From Amanita rubescens (taxonomy: Eukaryota; Basidiomycota; Agaricomycetes; Agaricales; Amanitaceae): a stretch of 64,000 nucleotides of DNA. Shown piece by piece: positions 31,430 to 42,900 of this stretch. The translations under genes and the position numbers were made by a program. The first letter of the stretch is position 1. Every line of letters begins with the position of its first letter. The notes beneath the pieces were generated by a model, which was not told the origin of the DNA, searched no databases, and worked only from the letters and a program-made list of their open reading frames with translations. The stretch is from positions 1-64,000 of the forward strand of contig WION01000249.1 of NCBI GenBank assembly GCA_015039365.1, written 5' to 3'.

Positions 31430-33070
31430 GCTGTCTTTGGACAGCATAGATAGTCAGCTTCCGGGTCGACTAACATGTAAATCATGAACTAGAATTATAC
31501 TTGAGTCACTATATGACTCACTTAATCATTATTAATGCTAGACAAAGCTCGATTGAGCCCCATCTATAAGTTACCACATACTCCTCTCTTTTAGAGGGGA
31601 AAAGACTCATGGCGAGTCGTGGCGATTCGTCAGGGGTCCTAGCATGGGTAGAGCTTCAGCAGGCTCCCCAACACAAACCAATTCGAGAGCTCACCTGAGA
31701 ACTCTCTAGACTTGGCATGAATGCTAAGTCTAACCTGCGAACGACTGTTAGCCTAGTTCACAATACTTCAGGCCCTTTCAAGTCCTCCTTAGACATATGG
31801 ATGGCTGGTCCAGTCAAAAGGAACGCACCTGGATGACATGGCTCGATTACTAGGCCACATTGGGGTTCTGGAAGAATTGGGCTTACAATTTGACACCTCC
31901 CATTGAAAATGATTTTCATTCTTATGATTTAAATGAATCAGCTGAACAATCATTTGGCCTATGGCTTTGGCTGCTAGACGATACAAGTCCAGGCTGAACT
32001 GACTTCCGGTCCAGCCCACGAATTAGCCTTTAGGACTTGTTGAAGTCCTCATTAGACGCAACGTTGGCTGGGCCAGTTGATGTTACGTGTCTATATACGC
32101 CGTTAGTGAACGCTAAGACGCATAACTGAAGGACTTACCGATCCTGAGCTCAAATTCTACCTTCTTTCCTAAAAGAGGGGAAGGGACTGGCCACGCATCA
32201 CGTTACTTCGATCCGATTTCAATCTAGCTGAGAGTCCAAAGACTCTCCATCCCTAGATGGCTCTTCGAGTCATTTATCTTCAATTGAGTCTTGCATTGGG
32301 TCATCCAAGTACGACTGCATCCATAGGACGTGGTTAACAGATGCGCAGGAAATGATACAGAAGGAAAATGTACCCTTGACCAGAGGATATCACCCTCACC
32401 TTTCCTTCCTGCTCGCTCATGCTCCTCCTCTGTCGATAGATTGAACAGGCCGCTCAAGTCAAGCCTGTCTCCCATGTCAATCTATGCGGACGTGGAACCT
32501 TTCCCGCCAGAGCTCTGAGCTTAAGCTGCCTAAATCGGTAGCTTATCAGTGGTCTCTATTACACAAGACCATCAACAATCTCACTAGAGTGCGCCGGACT
32601 TACACACTCTAAATTCAGCCAGTCACACCATGTGATGGCCTTCCATACTAGGAAGGAACGTCGAAATTCGATGCGCGCCTCATGTCTAATGTTCTACTGG
32701 CTGTAGAACTTCACGAACACCTTCGTAGATGTTCGCTTTTATGGTGGATAGACTCATATGTTTATCCCCCAGCTTATTCTTAGAGAATTTCAAATTTTAC
32801 TTTGGTGAAAATGATGAATTCTCTACTGTACTGCATTAAATGTAGTTCTGCACAAGATATGCTTCTCTCTACGTATAGCCAGTGACTTTGACTAGTGGGG
32901 GAGGGGTTGGGGATCGTGTTAGACTACCCCATGCATTTTGTTTTCGATCTTGAAGACATTTACACAGCTGCCTTAGATGAAAAACTCACTCAGCCTCGAG
33001 TCCAGTTCTTCTTCTATCTGAAGAGATTTCCTTTTCAATGTGTAGATTGGGCTCTTGGGTTCAATCTAGT
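31430..33070. other. 3' third of LARD-like interior, no gene seen
   Basis: No frame above 100 codons and no motif. Contains further hairpins and GGCTGGNCCAGT words in both orientations near 31805, 32010 and 32066. Confidence 0.4.
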
Positions 33071-33123
33071 AGGGGAGAGTGTAACGGGTAGCCCGTTACT
33101 GTGCTCGATCTCTCTCCATCTTA

Positions 33124-34637
33124 CAGTGGGTAAAAAAACTGCCCCAATGTTTGCACAATTTGGAAAGGTTTGCATGGTGTGAAACAATGACATAAGCAAG
33201 AAGTCTAAAATAATTACATAATATACCCTGACATGTTTTCTACCTGTCAATTCAATAATCATGTGATTTGGATCAAAACTTGTTCCTTAATAAATCATAC
33301 AAAATAATCAATCATTGGGGCAGTTTTTTGACCCTTGATTAATTTCTCTGATTTTCAATGTTACACACCAGTGGAAGGCAAGGGTGGGCCATGTGAATAA
33401 TAAATAATGTTGTGTGACTTTGTTTGTGTTAGTTTGGCATGTTGAACTTGGTTCATTCACTTCTCCTCAATGAGAGGGATTCCCATCACCAAATACAAGC
33501 TGGAACTGGTCAGGGGAAGGGTACTATTGTCAGAATCAGTAAGGAAGTGGAGGGGGGTAGGGAAAATCATCCTGGTGGTCATCCTTCCAAGATTTCATCT
33601 TGTGATAACCATCAATTATCTGTCAAATCAGCTCTGGGAAACTTGATAATGCTGTACAAGCCACCTATTTCATAAATACCATCACCTACACCCCCATTAC
33701 TCCTCATACTGTTAAGAATGTGTGGAAGGCAGTGGGTCTTTGGTCACCAATGAAGAAGAAAGTCCCAATGCTTATGTCTTATCATCAGCAACATCCAAAT
33801 TTTGCCCAGTACCACAAAAGCTGGACTATGGAAGACTGGAAGAGGGTGTCATGGACTAATAAAACAAAATTCAATAGGATTGGGTCAGATGGAAAGGTGT
33901 ATGTTTCAAGGAAATGAAGGGAACCAATATTGGGTTAGACTACCATACCAAGTGTCAAGCATGGAGGTGAATAACCCAATGGTTTGGGGATGTATGGGTT
34001 GGAATGACATAGAGGTGCAAGGGAAGATGGATGCTGAGCAGTATTGTGAGATTTTGGAGGAGTTAGTGGAGGAGAGCTTTGAAACTTTGGAGATGGCTGA
34101 GGATGAGTGGTACTTCCAACAGGACAATGAACCAAAACACACCTCCAGAAAGGCTGACCAATGGTTTTCTGATAGCAACATGACTCCCCCAAAGTGGCCT
34201 GCCCAATCCCCTGACATAAATCCCATTGAACTCTCCCAAGACCAAACTCCAACAATATGACACACAACCCACCAGAATGCATGAATTATGGGAGAGGGTG
34301 GCAAAGGAGTGGACTGAAATACCACCACAGACATGCCACAAGGTAATAGAAAACATGCCTAGAGGGGCACAGGCAGTTTTGAAGGTACAGGGGGTCATAC
34401 AAAGTATTTGACAGTAAAATGATAGAGGGTCAAAAAACTGCCCCAATGATTGATTATTTTGTATGATTTATTAAGGAACAGGTTTTGATCCAAATCACAA
34501 GATTTTTGAATTGACAGGTAGCAAATATGTCAGGGTATATTACATAATTATTTTAGACTTCTTGCTTATGTCATTGTTTCACACCATGCAAACCTTTCCA
34601 AATTGTGCAAACATTGGGGCAGTTTTTTTACCCACTG
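33124..34637 (+). mobile_element. Tc1/mariner element (1.51 kb)
   Basis: It starts CAGTGGGTAAAAAAACTGCC and ends with the complement, with TA on both flanks (33122-33123 and 34638-34639). TIRs are about 215-220 bp (33124-33345 and 34426-34637). A mirrored copy of the terminal word (TTGGGGCAGTTTTTTGACC) sits at the inner edge of each TIR. It encodes one broken transposase. Confidence 0.9.
33439..34411 (+). pseudogene. Tc1/mariner DD34E transposase, inactivated
   Basis: Three frames make up the protein: an N-terminal DNA-binding part (33439-33675), a middle part (33720-33917) and a catalytic part (from about 33916), then another frame to 34411. FQQDNEPKHTSRKADQWF and WPAQSPDINPIE give Asp and Glu separated by 34 residues (DD34E). 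The first catalytic Asp, normally in a W-x-D-E context, reads WTNKTKF, so it is Asn. Frameshifts near 33915 and 34240 add to the loss. Confidence 0.85.
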
Positions 34638-34811
34638 TATATATATTCCTAGTTGTATATAGTATTTGTGACTGATGTGATGCGCGACCTATAGAGCACA
34701 TCACCAACATGTACAAACAACTTTACTCTCTACTCAATACACGAACAATACTACTTGATTCAGTGTACTTTGAGTGGTGAGACTTTATCACAGTACACCT
34801 GTGACACAGAC

Positions 34812-35148
34812 ACCTCGGAATCCAATGCCTTCAACTTTTGCAAGTCATTGAAAGATGTTGATGCAGGTACTGTTGGATTACCTAATCATTAGATTTTCAT
34901 ATTGGAATAAAAAACTGACCTTGGATTTTGACATTGAGGGACACGAGTGTCACTGAGGGTGGTGCCATTATGGAAGGGGGTACTGCTGCTGCCATGGTCC
35001 CAGTTGAGAAGGGCAAAGCAGGTCCAGGTGTTGAAGGGGTGTGGGCACTGTTGAGGAAGGTGCCATCATGGAATGGGCAGTAGTTGATGACACAGTCCCA
35101 GTTGAAGGCAGAGCAGCCTGAGGTTATGGTGTCATTGGGGAAGGGACC
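34812..35148 (-). pseudogene. Gene A fragment, Pro/Ala-rich
   Basis: Minus-strand exon ending VTLVSLNVKIQ, donor GTCAGT, intron of about 50 bp, acceptor AACAG, then VPASTSFNDLQKLKALDSEV continuing into 27087. Upstream it is Pro/Ala/Thr-rich and broken by MITE C. No domain recognised. Confidence 0.5.
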
Positions 35149-35915
35149 TAGTGTTTCTATTTCCAATCTTGCAGGACCAAAAAAGACCGGAACCAGACTG
35201 GACCTGGACCAATTTGGACTGGACTGCAGTCTCAGGTCTTGGCAGGTCCAAGGGCAGTCTGGTACCGGTCTTTTTAAAATTTTAAAATCAAAAATACCTC
35301 AAAAGACCGGTCCAGACCAGTCTAGACCGCTCATAGTAAAAGGTGACCAACACTCCAGGTAAGATATTCTGAACATGATTAATCCAACTATGTTCTAGTA
35401 CATCCAAGTCATTTTTTGACCCATCAGCTATAGGAAATGGTTAACATTTGAGGTAGTATGATCTTGGCACTCTCTTTGGCACTATCTTTGGCTATGTTTG
35501 GCAGTCTTCTAGTATTGTCAAAAATGGTTTTCATGTGGCTTCCCTAGAGTGCAGGAGGGTGTGAGAGGGTGTGAGAGGGTGTGAGAGGGTGCTGTTGGTC
35601 CAATGGAGTATAGTTTAGCAGTGGGAGGGTGAGGGTCAGTAACAATGGGTTTCATTCTAGGCTCTTTGGTGATCTCTTTTGTAGTTTTACATCAATTTCA
35701 ACATTGCAATTGATTGTATGGGAGCCATAGGGACATGGAAAACAATGTAAGGACTGGTCCAAGACCGGTCTTTTTTCTGAATTTAGACCAGTCTAGCGGT
35801 CTTAAGCGGTCCGGTTCCGGTCTTTTTGATATCAGGGACACCCTGGGACTGGACTGGTCTCAGTCTTTCCAAAAAAGGCAATAAAGACCGGACTGGACTA
35901 GACTTTAAAACTCTA
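35149..35915. mobile_element. hAT-type MITE C (767 bp)
   Basis: Starts TAGTGTTT, ends AAACTCTA. The TSD is AAGGGACC / AAGGGACT (35141-35148 and 35916-35923, one mismatch). Subterminal GACCGG and GGTCCGG words match MITE B and the hAT end at 26944. A 10 bp microsatellite (GTGTGAGAGG, about four copies) lies near 35550-35592. Confidence 0.8.
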
Positions 35916-35923
35916 AAGGGACT

Positions 35924-36640
35924 GTCGTGGAAGGGGTGGCTGATGGTGTAGTCCCAGTTGGAGGGGACAAAGCAGGTTTGGGTGTCATTGGAGCACCGGC
36001 TGGAGATGTGGCTGGCTGCTTGCCAGTGGTCTTGAAGTGAGTAGTTGGTTTAATTATTGTGGTTGTAGCACTAGTAGAAAAAAGATTGTCAGTATGGCAT
36101 GCACAGGCTGCAACTCGTTCTCCTCCACCAGGGGACACTTTGATGAGGATGGTCCACCACTTCCATCAGCTCAAATGTCTTCACATTCCTTCTCATCATT
36201 GTTGTTTTTGTTCCCTTTCTTCGTGTGATCATGGTTCCAATTATGGAACCAATTCTTCACAAACTCTTGCACCTTCCAATTGTTCTCGCACAGCATGAAA
36301 TAGTTTGGAAATAGTAGGTGCATTTCAATGCAAACCATGTCGTGAAATTCAATTGAGGTTTTGAGCCAAGTTTTGAGCATAGTGGGTATGCTCTTTGATG
36401 CTGGAGAATATATGCACCAATGTTTTTCTCATGGCGCTTATTTCATTATTTTTGACAAGCTCTCCATCTTCATTCTCTAAAAAATTAAGTTCTTCAATAA
36501 TTTTCCATGTGAGGGAGGTAGGACCTCTGTTTTTGCCATACTTCTGGAACCATTTGTTGAAGGCATCTTGCTTCCAGTATTTTACTTCATCATATACATC
36601 CTGATCTAATTCTTCATATCAATTGTTGGCTGCGGCAGCG
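35924..36640 (-). pseudogene. Gene A, N-terminal part
   Basis: The minus-strand reading from about 36625 (DQDVYDEVKYWKQDAFNKWF) continues 80 residues to a frame break near 36360, then resumes as FHDMVCIEMHLLFPNYFMLCENNWKVQEF and ends in a Thr/Pro-rich linker. The LCENNWK block resembles hypothetical proteins common in agaricomycete repeats. I do not know its function. The charged helical N-terminus and basic C-terminus suggest a nuclear protein. Confidence 0.5.
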
Positions 36641-36807
36641 TTTGGAAGGAGATGGGAAAAATTTTTGCATCTATTGGCAAAGATGTCTGCGGGGTGCATT
36701 ATTCATATTCAAGACAATCTGATTTGATTCCAAATCTTCCGATTTAATCCTAGCCAAGGTCAGAAGTAATGGAATGAGTGCATATAGTAGTAGTATAGAC
36801 ATATTTA

Positions 36808-37044
36808 TGTTGAATATTGAGTGATTAAACATCAGATATCACTCAAATGCTTTATATTTAGTGTTACAATACTATATTCTTTATTTTGTGTATAATGAGC
36901 TAGTTTATAGGTGTAGCGGTTGTGTCTGTGGACAAAACGTGATATAGTGGACACCTAAACTCACACCTGATGGGATAGGTAGTAAATAGAAAACTACTAC
37001 AACATTTGTAGTGAGTTGCATCAACACTTTGCACATTTTTAACA
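36808..37044 (+). mobile_element. Solo LTR, internally deleted copy (family TGTTGAATATTG)
   Basis: TSD ATTTA at 36803-36807 and 37045-37049. Starts TGTTGAATATTGAG and ends TTTTTAACA. About 140 bp shorter than the copies at 53163 and 53842, which retain a central block missing here. Confidence 0.85.
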
Positions 37045-37049
37045 ATTTA

Positions 37050-38000
37050 TTATTATTATTCTGCATGATTTGCATTAAAAGAGACTGGTTTCTGTCCATT
37101 GAAGGAGACTCACCTGGCCCATTTGCAGGGTACTATTAGTATCTATTGAGTTGCTGTTATACATTTATTTCCATTGTGTTTAATAATTGCTGGAGAGAAA
37201 AGTTATTTGGGAAGGATGACATAGAGAGCAAGTGTGCAAACAAAGGTGGTGGAGTATAAGTACAGGGGGAACTAAAAATAGACTAATCGGCTGATTGTTT
37301 ATCATCCTGGTGGCACTGCAGTGGACCCTGAGCTGAAACCTTTGTATTGTGTAATGCCCATCGCAAAGTGGGTCAGGTGTGTTCAGAAAACAGAAACATA
37401 GATTGTGTTGCAAGACTGAGGCATCAGAAAGCCAGCCATATATTTTAGCAGTACTAGTTTGGACATTTTGATATAACATGCATGTAGATATACAATATAG
37501 TATGTGGATCTGAGAGCACAGGGGAAAATGAAATAGTGAAGTTTTTGAGGGCCTATTACTCATGTCAGAAAGGGTGCCAAGTCATGTCAAGGCCAAGAAA
37601 ACGTATGCAAGCCAAAGAATGGAGAAGCTAGTCTGAATCAACTCTTCCATCCGACATTTCAATGTCATCACTGTCTGCTGTGTTCATGACGAAAGAGTTG
37701 TCAATGTCATTGAATCCCTAGGGCTATAGCAGATCTGTGCTCACCATTATCCTTTCCGATGTTTTCCATTGCTTCTGTTTCCTCGACATTCACTTCCTTC
37801 ATCTCAATGTCCCCATCACTTGCTGGTGTTACTCATCTTTCATTTGTATCACCAATGCTCTGCCATGATGACCACTGTTACTCATTTCAACTCCACCATC
37901 TTTCATCTCAACATCGTCATTGCCACCTTTGCTCACATCAACATCCATCCCCAGTGCACTTTGCTCTACCATGTCAACTTCCATTGCAACATTGAGATGT
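37050..38000. other. No recognised gene
   Basis: Open frames are short and motif-free. A minus-strand acidic segment near 37630-37720 (DIDNSFVMNTADSDDIEM) could be a remnant of coding sequence. Otherwise nothing. Confidence 0.3.
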
Positions 38001-38320
38001 GTTCCGAGGCCGTAGTGAAACGAAGGCTTCGGTCTTATGCCGGTGAGGTTGCGCGGGCGCTTGTAACGCTGTTAAGATACCGGTAACTTCCGGGATCTAT
38101 ACGTACAAACAAACCAATTAGTAGGCGACTCAAGTCTTCGTGGGTCTTCGTTCGACGATACGCTTTATTACGCTAAGTCCACCCCCATCAGCCGGCTATC
38201 TCAACCTATAGTGAGGCCTTGAAACATAATTCTGATGCCGAACACTGGTGGAGGCATCAGTCGTATCATGTAGCCAGCTAGGCTTGGCGCCGGCTAGCTG
38301 AGTAACCGGAGCTATTTGAT
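38001..38320. other. GC-richer block, possible LTR fragment
   Basis: Composition shifts sharply (CpG-rich, e.g. TGTTCCGAGGCCG at 37999, GGTTGCGCGGGCGC near 38050). No frame or matching second copy in the window. It may be part of an LTR from an otherwise absent element. Confidence 0.3.
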
Positions 38321-38539
38321 TGGCTCTTGAGCCATCCCCTTGCCCTGCGTCGTCTGCCCCACTCGACACTCACCCTCGCTCTGTCCTTTTACCCTCGCAC
38401 ACGGCGCTGGTGCGCCCCAAGCACCTATCCCCACTTCAGCCCCGGCTCATCTCTCTGCAACCCTCGTTCGCCGTCTCACGCTCTCATCCCCAACCTGGCA
38501 CAGTCTAAAAAACTCGCCTGTACTCTCTGTCTGTCTCGC

Positions 38540-39310
38540 ATTCGCATTCTCGGCTCTGACCCGCTCTCTTGCTCTCAGCCGCGGCCCATCTATCGTGTTC
38601 ACTCACATCCTCGGCACTGCCACTCACCCGCTCTCTCGCGTTTGCATTCGCAGGTCAAACACGCTCTCGCTCTCAGCCGTGGCCCATCTCTCTTGTGTTC
38701 ACATCCTCACTCACCCGCTCTCTCGCGTTCGCATTCGCAGCTCCGATCTGCTGTCTTACTGTCAGCCACGCCCTATCTCTCTCGTGTTCACATCCTCAGC
38801 ACTGCTACTCACCCGTTCTCTCACCTGCTCTCTCACCCGCTCCCTCACCCGCTCTTTCGCGTTTGTCGCAGGTCACTCTTGCTCTCAGCCGTGGCCCATC
38901 TCTCTCATGTTCACATCCTCAGCACTGCCACTCACCCGCTCTCTCGTGTTCGCATTCGCATTCGCAGCTCCAACCACTCTCAACCGTGCCCCATCTCTCT
39001 CGTGTTCACATCCTCAGCACTGCCACTCACCCGTCTCTCACCCGCTCTCACCCACTCTCTCACCCGCTCTCTCATGTTCGCATCCTTGCACTGCCACTCA
39101 CCGCTCTCTCGCATTCACATTCTCAGCTCCAACCTCGGTCTATCTCTCTCGTGTTCACATGCCACTCACCCGCTCTCTCACGTTCGCATCCTCAGCACTC
39201 ACGCTTTCTCACGTTCACATCCTCAGCACTGCCACTCACCCGCTCTCTCATGTTTGCATCCTCAGCACTGCCACTCACCTACTCTCTTGCTCTCTTACTC
39301 TCAGCCCTGC
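38540..39310. repeat. Pyrimidine-rich minisatellite
   Basis: Irregular repeats of CTCTCGTGTTCACATCCTCA, GCACTGCCACTCACCCGC and CTCTCGCGTTCGCATTCGCA. All three forward frames stay open for 264-367 codons because the unit lacks stop triplets, so these frames are not evidence of a gene. Confidence 0.85.
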
Positions 39311-39499
39311 AAGCCTCATCCATTCCCCAACTTGTTCATATATCATGTAGAAATAATATGTAATAAAAATTTAACCCTCGTAAAAGTTGGAAATTACATA
39401 GTATGTGCTACCCCACATGTAACTTCGTGAGTGAGAGTGAAATCACGTCTGACAATGACGAAGCCCACCACGACCAAGGCGGCACAGCATTGGTGACGT

Positions 39500-39598
39500 C
39501 CAGCGCGGGACTGAATTACATAATCAAACTGCGGCTCAGATCTAGCATTAAGCAGCGCGGGACTGAATTACATAATCACAATGCAGCTCGGATCTAGC
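39500..39598. repeat. Two-copy tandem repeat of about 51 bp
   Basis: AGCGCGGGACTGAATTACAT starts near 39502 and 39553. Each unit ends with CAGATCTAGC or CGGATCTAGC. Confidence 0.75.
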
Positions 39599-39990
39599 GC
39601 TGCCATACGGTATCATCACTTTGCCTTGCAACCACCACTGTGATAACTAGCGTGTGTCTTGTACATCTTCTATACCTGGCTTGATGTGATTGCTTTACAG
39701 GATGTTTGTACTGCAGCTTCTGAACACTTTGCACTCCATGAAGATAGTGCTGCTACTAGTATCAGCAGCAGCCTTGATATTACAAGGACAACTCCTTTGC
39801 TTTCCTGTGAGTCTTACTGTTTGCAATTATGCAATTGAGCATTTATTGTATCCAAGGTGTTGTATGTCCCTACTATACCTGCACATTCTGCATCTGGTGT
39901 GCTGTTCCAAAATGGGTTGATATTGCTAAATGGTATGTCTGTGTGCACATCACAGCCCCAAATATTATTTAAATTAAGTTCACATATTTC

Positions 39991-42900
39991 ATGTGCTTAG
40001 CAATGGCAATGGTTATAACCATTCTCTCTTGTACTTATTGTTGCTGGAATTTTGAGCACATCATGGATTGTTTCTATGGTATTGATGCTGGTGTGCCATT
40101 CTTTTTTCATTTGCAGATAATAAATTCTTATAAACTACTTTGCTTCTCAATATCAGACATGTGCTTGGCATTACACTGGATACTGCATCTGAATGCCTTT
40201 GTGGTGTGTGTGAATGCCTTTATGGTATATATGAATGCCCTGGTGGTGTATGTGAATGCCTTTATGGTATATATGAATGCCCTGGTGGTGTATGTGAATG
40301 CCTTTATGGTATATATGAATGCCCTGGCAGTGTATCTGAAAGCCTTTATGGTATATATGAATGCCCAAGTTTATCTGAAAGCCTTTATGGTATATATGAA
40401 TGCCCTGGTGGTGTATCTGAATGCCTTTATGGTATATATGAATACCCTGGTGTATCTGAATGCCTTCATGGTATATATGAATGCCCTAGTGTATCTGAAT
40501 ACCTTTATGGTATATATGAATGCCCTGGCAGTGTATCTGAATGCCTTTATGGTATATATTAATTCCCTGATGGTGTATATGAATGCCATTATGGTATATA
40601 TGAATGCCCTGAATGCCTTTATGGTGTATAAAACAGTGCTGAATGCTATCATGCCATATAATATGCTGATTGCCATTATGCTATATACTATGGCATTTAC
40701 TGGATATAATTTTACTCTGCATCATTGGAGTGCTGTAATATGCCATATTGGTGTCCTGATCATTGCTGTTGCCTTCAGAATTCCTACTCATCACCATTGG
40801 AGTGTTGTAATGTGCCATAAAATTGGTGTCTTGAGTGTTGCCATTTCTTTCAGTGTTCCCACTCTACATCATTGGTGTGTCACAATGTGTGTCATTGGTG
40901 TCTTGACCATATCCCTGGTCTTGCTATCTTGTCTCTTGCAATGCAAAGTTGCAGCTCCTGTCACTGGAGGGCACAGAACACGCATCATTAAATATATGGA
41001 TATCTCTGCTTTCATAAATGGCAGTACATCAAACAAATGCTCAGATATAGAAACAAAGGAATTTTGTTTCATTGATTATGTTGACATGAGCAATAACAAT
41101 CAATATTATGCAGAATGCTATTTGCAGGTAAAACTTCCTATGCATGAGCTTATTCAATTTGTGCCAGTTGCACAAGCACGGCAACTTGCAATAATGCATG
41201 GTCTTGAGGCTGGATGGAGAACATCAGTAGCACAATTAAAACTATTGTTTAAAGATCATATGACATGCAACATCTGCCATTCACATGTCACCATTCTCTC
41301 TGTAGTCAACAAAACTGATGAGGAGAAACAGTTACTTCGACAACAGACACAACAGAGAGTTGCTAAACATCGTGCTAAGAAAAACAATTTAGATTTTGAT
41401 ACTTGTGATCTTGCTTCTATTTTTCCTCCACAACCTGTAGACAAGAAGCTTTCCCTCAAAATCATTAATGCATCTTGTTCTAAACTGAAGCCTGAAACAT
41501 TTGAGGAGAAAGGATGTGCTGTATGTGGCCAACTTGTTTCTATTGCATCTCTCAGCAGGCTTTCTGCTGTAAAGAACTACCTGCATATTCTGGAAGCACC
41601 AGGCTTTACCAGACAAGAAAGGTACAAAGCCTCTGATAAGATCTGTGAATTTCCACATGCTATTGATCATTCTTGTCAGCAAATATGCAATTCATGTCGT
41701 GCAGCTCTGCGCTTAGGAAATGTCCCAAGATTGGCTCTTGCAAGAGGCTTATGGTTAGGACAAGTTCCCAAGGTCCTCTTTGACTTGCACTATGTGGAAA
41801 AAATGTTAGTTGCCAGAGTTAGGCACAGTATCTGCTCTATCCGAATTGCATCAGGAATGAGAAAAATGAAAGCACATGCCATTGCATATCAGCAACCTGT
41901 ACCCAAAGTATATAATATTCTTCCTCCCCCAAAGGCAGATATAGAAGAAGTCCTTGCTATCATGTTTACTGGACCATGCAAGCCTACATCAACAGATTTC
42001 CAAAGAACACCATTTCTTGTGAGGCGAAATCATGTAAAACTTGCTCTTGAATGGTTGATTTTGAATCATGCTGATTATGAGGATGTTTTAATCTCAACTG
42101 CTAATCTTGATGAGTATCCAGAAGATATGCCTCCTGTAAGCATTGAGTATAAACAAATGATGCACAATAAAACTCCTGAAGGGACTAGTGTCCATGATAT
42201 GGAAGAAGAGGATGGAACTACAGATGGGCAATGTGCCTTCACTGTCCATGGTCTTACAGGTGAAGAATTTAACATCATGTCAATTAACACTGTCAAAGTA
42301 AAATCATTACAACATTTAAATTCACAAGGTAAATTTCTAGCAATAGGTCATAGTAAAGAACCAGAATCCATTTGGAATAATCCTCAGCTATATCCACAAA
42401 TGTTTCCTTGGCTGTTCCCCTATGGTCTTGGAGGGGTAGGCACTGTTGGTGGCTTGTCTGATAAGGAGCACAAAAAATGGCTTTTAATGTACCATGACAA
42501 AAGGTTTCAGACAGATCAAGATTTCCCCTTCATAGCTTTCAGTCATGAGCAGATAAAAACTGCATCTTCCCAAAGTTTTCTCTTGGCTGATAAAGCTGTA
42601 TTTAATGATATCAAGGAGAGAATACTAACTCTAGATAATAATGTTCTACAATCATTATTAGAACGCATGAGTAAACATGAGCTTGTGAAGCCAGAAACAG
42701 AAGAAGAAGAGAAGTGCTTTAAATTAATTAGAGATCTTGATCATGTAGCAGGTCCAGTAAAAGGATCAAATACTAGTAAAAAATGGATGAGAAATGAGAT
42801 TTGGTCTTTGATATATCATAGGGGAGCTCCATTCTGGTACATAACAATCTCACCTGCTGATGTGAAGCATCCCCTTTGCATCTACTTTGCTGATAATAAA

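Larger units (their letters stand above)
27380..32250. repeat. Array of short perfect hairpins
   Basis: Examples read directly (stem length/loop length): 27388-27408 (8/5), 27714-27735 (8/6), 27957-27977 (7/7), 28559-28576 (6/6), 29192-29215 (10/4), 29525-29544 (8/4), 29583-29600 (7/4), 29925-29949 (9/7), 30180-30197 (7/4), 30624-30645 (9/4), near 31429-31446 (6/4), 31503-31519 (6/5), 32230-32247 (7/4). Many loops are four bases. Many stems carry GAGTC/GACTC-type words. Confidence 0.75.
27093..34806 (+). mobile_element. Large non-autonomous LTR retrotransposon (LARD-like) with hairpin-rich interior
   Basis: LTRs start TGTAAC(A/G)GGTAGCCCGTTAC and end CCTGTGACA. The exact TSD CAGAC lies at 27088-27092 and 34807-34811. 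A purine-rich tract (AGGGGAGAG, 33071-33079) precedes the 3' LTR. The 5.77 kb interior has no protease, reverse transcriptase, RNase H or integrase signature. It carries unrecognised open frames and dozens of short perfect hairpins. The CTTTTTTACACT after the 5' LTR equals that of Gypsy1, hinting that the Gypsy1 family supplied the enzymes. Confidence 0.85.
33080..34806 (+). repeat. 3' LTR of the LARD-like element, interrupted by mariner
   Basis: The LTR runs 33080-33123 and 34638-34806. The break is a TA dinucleotide duplicated on either side of the mariner element. Confidence 0.9.

Noticed and set aside
33906..34334. 142-codon antisense frame across the mariner
   Set aside because: It is the shadow of the DD34E transposase on the opposite strand.
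38327..39430. Overlapping frames of 367, 336 and 264 codons
   Set aside because: All three forward frames are open because the underlying CT-rich minisatellite contains no stop triplets; the translations are Ser/His/Leu repeats without a domain.
40006..40980. Multi-pass membrane domain at the Helitron N-terminus
   Set aside because: The hydrophobic VYMNAL repeats come from a 42 bp DNA minisatellite; Helitron Rep-helicases have no membrane domain and a later start codon fits better.
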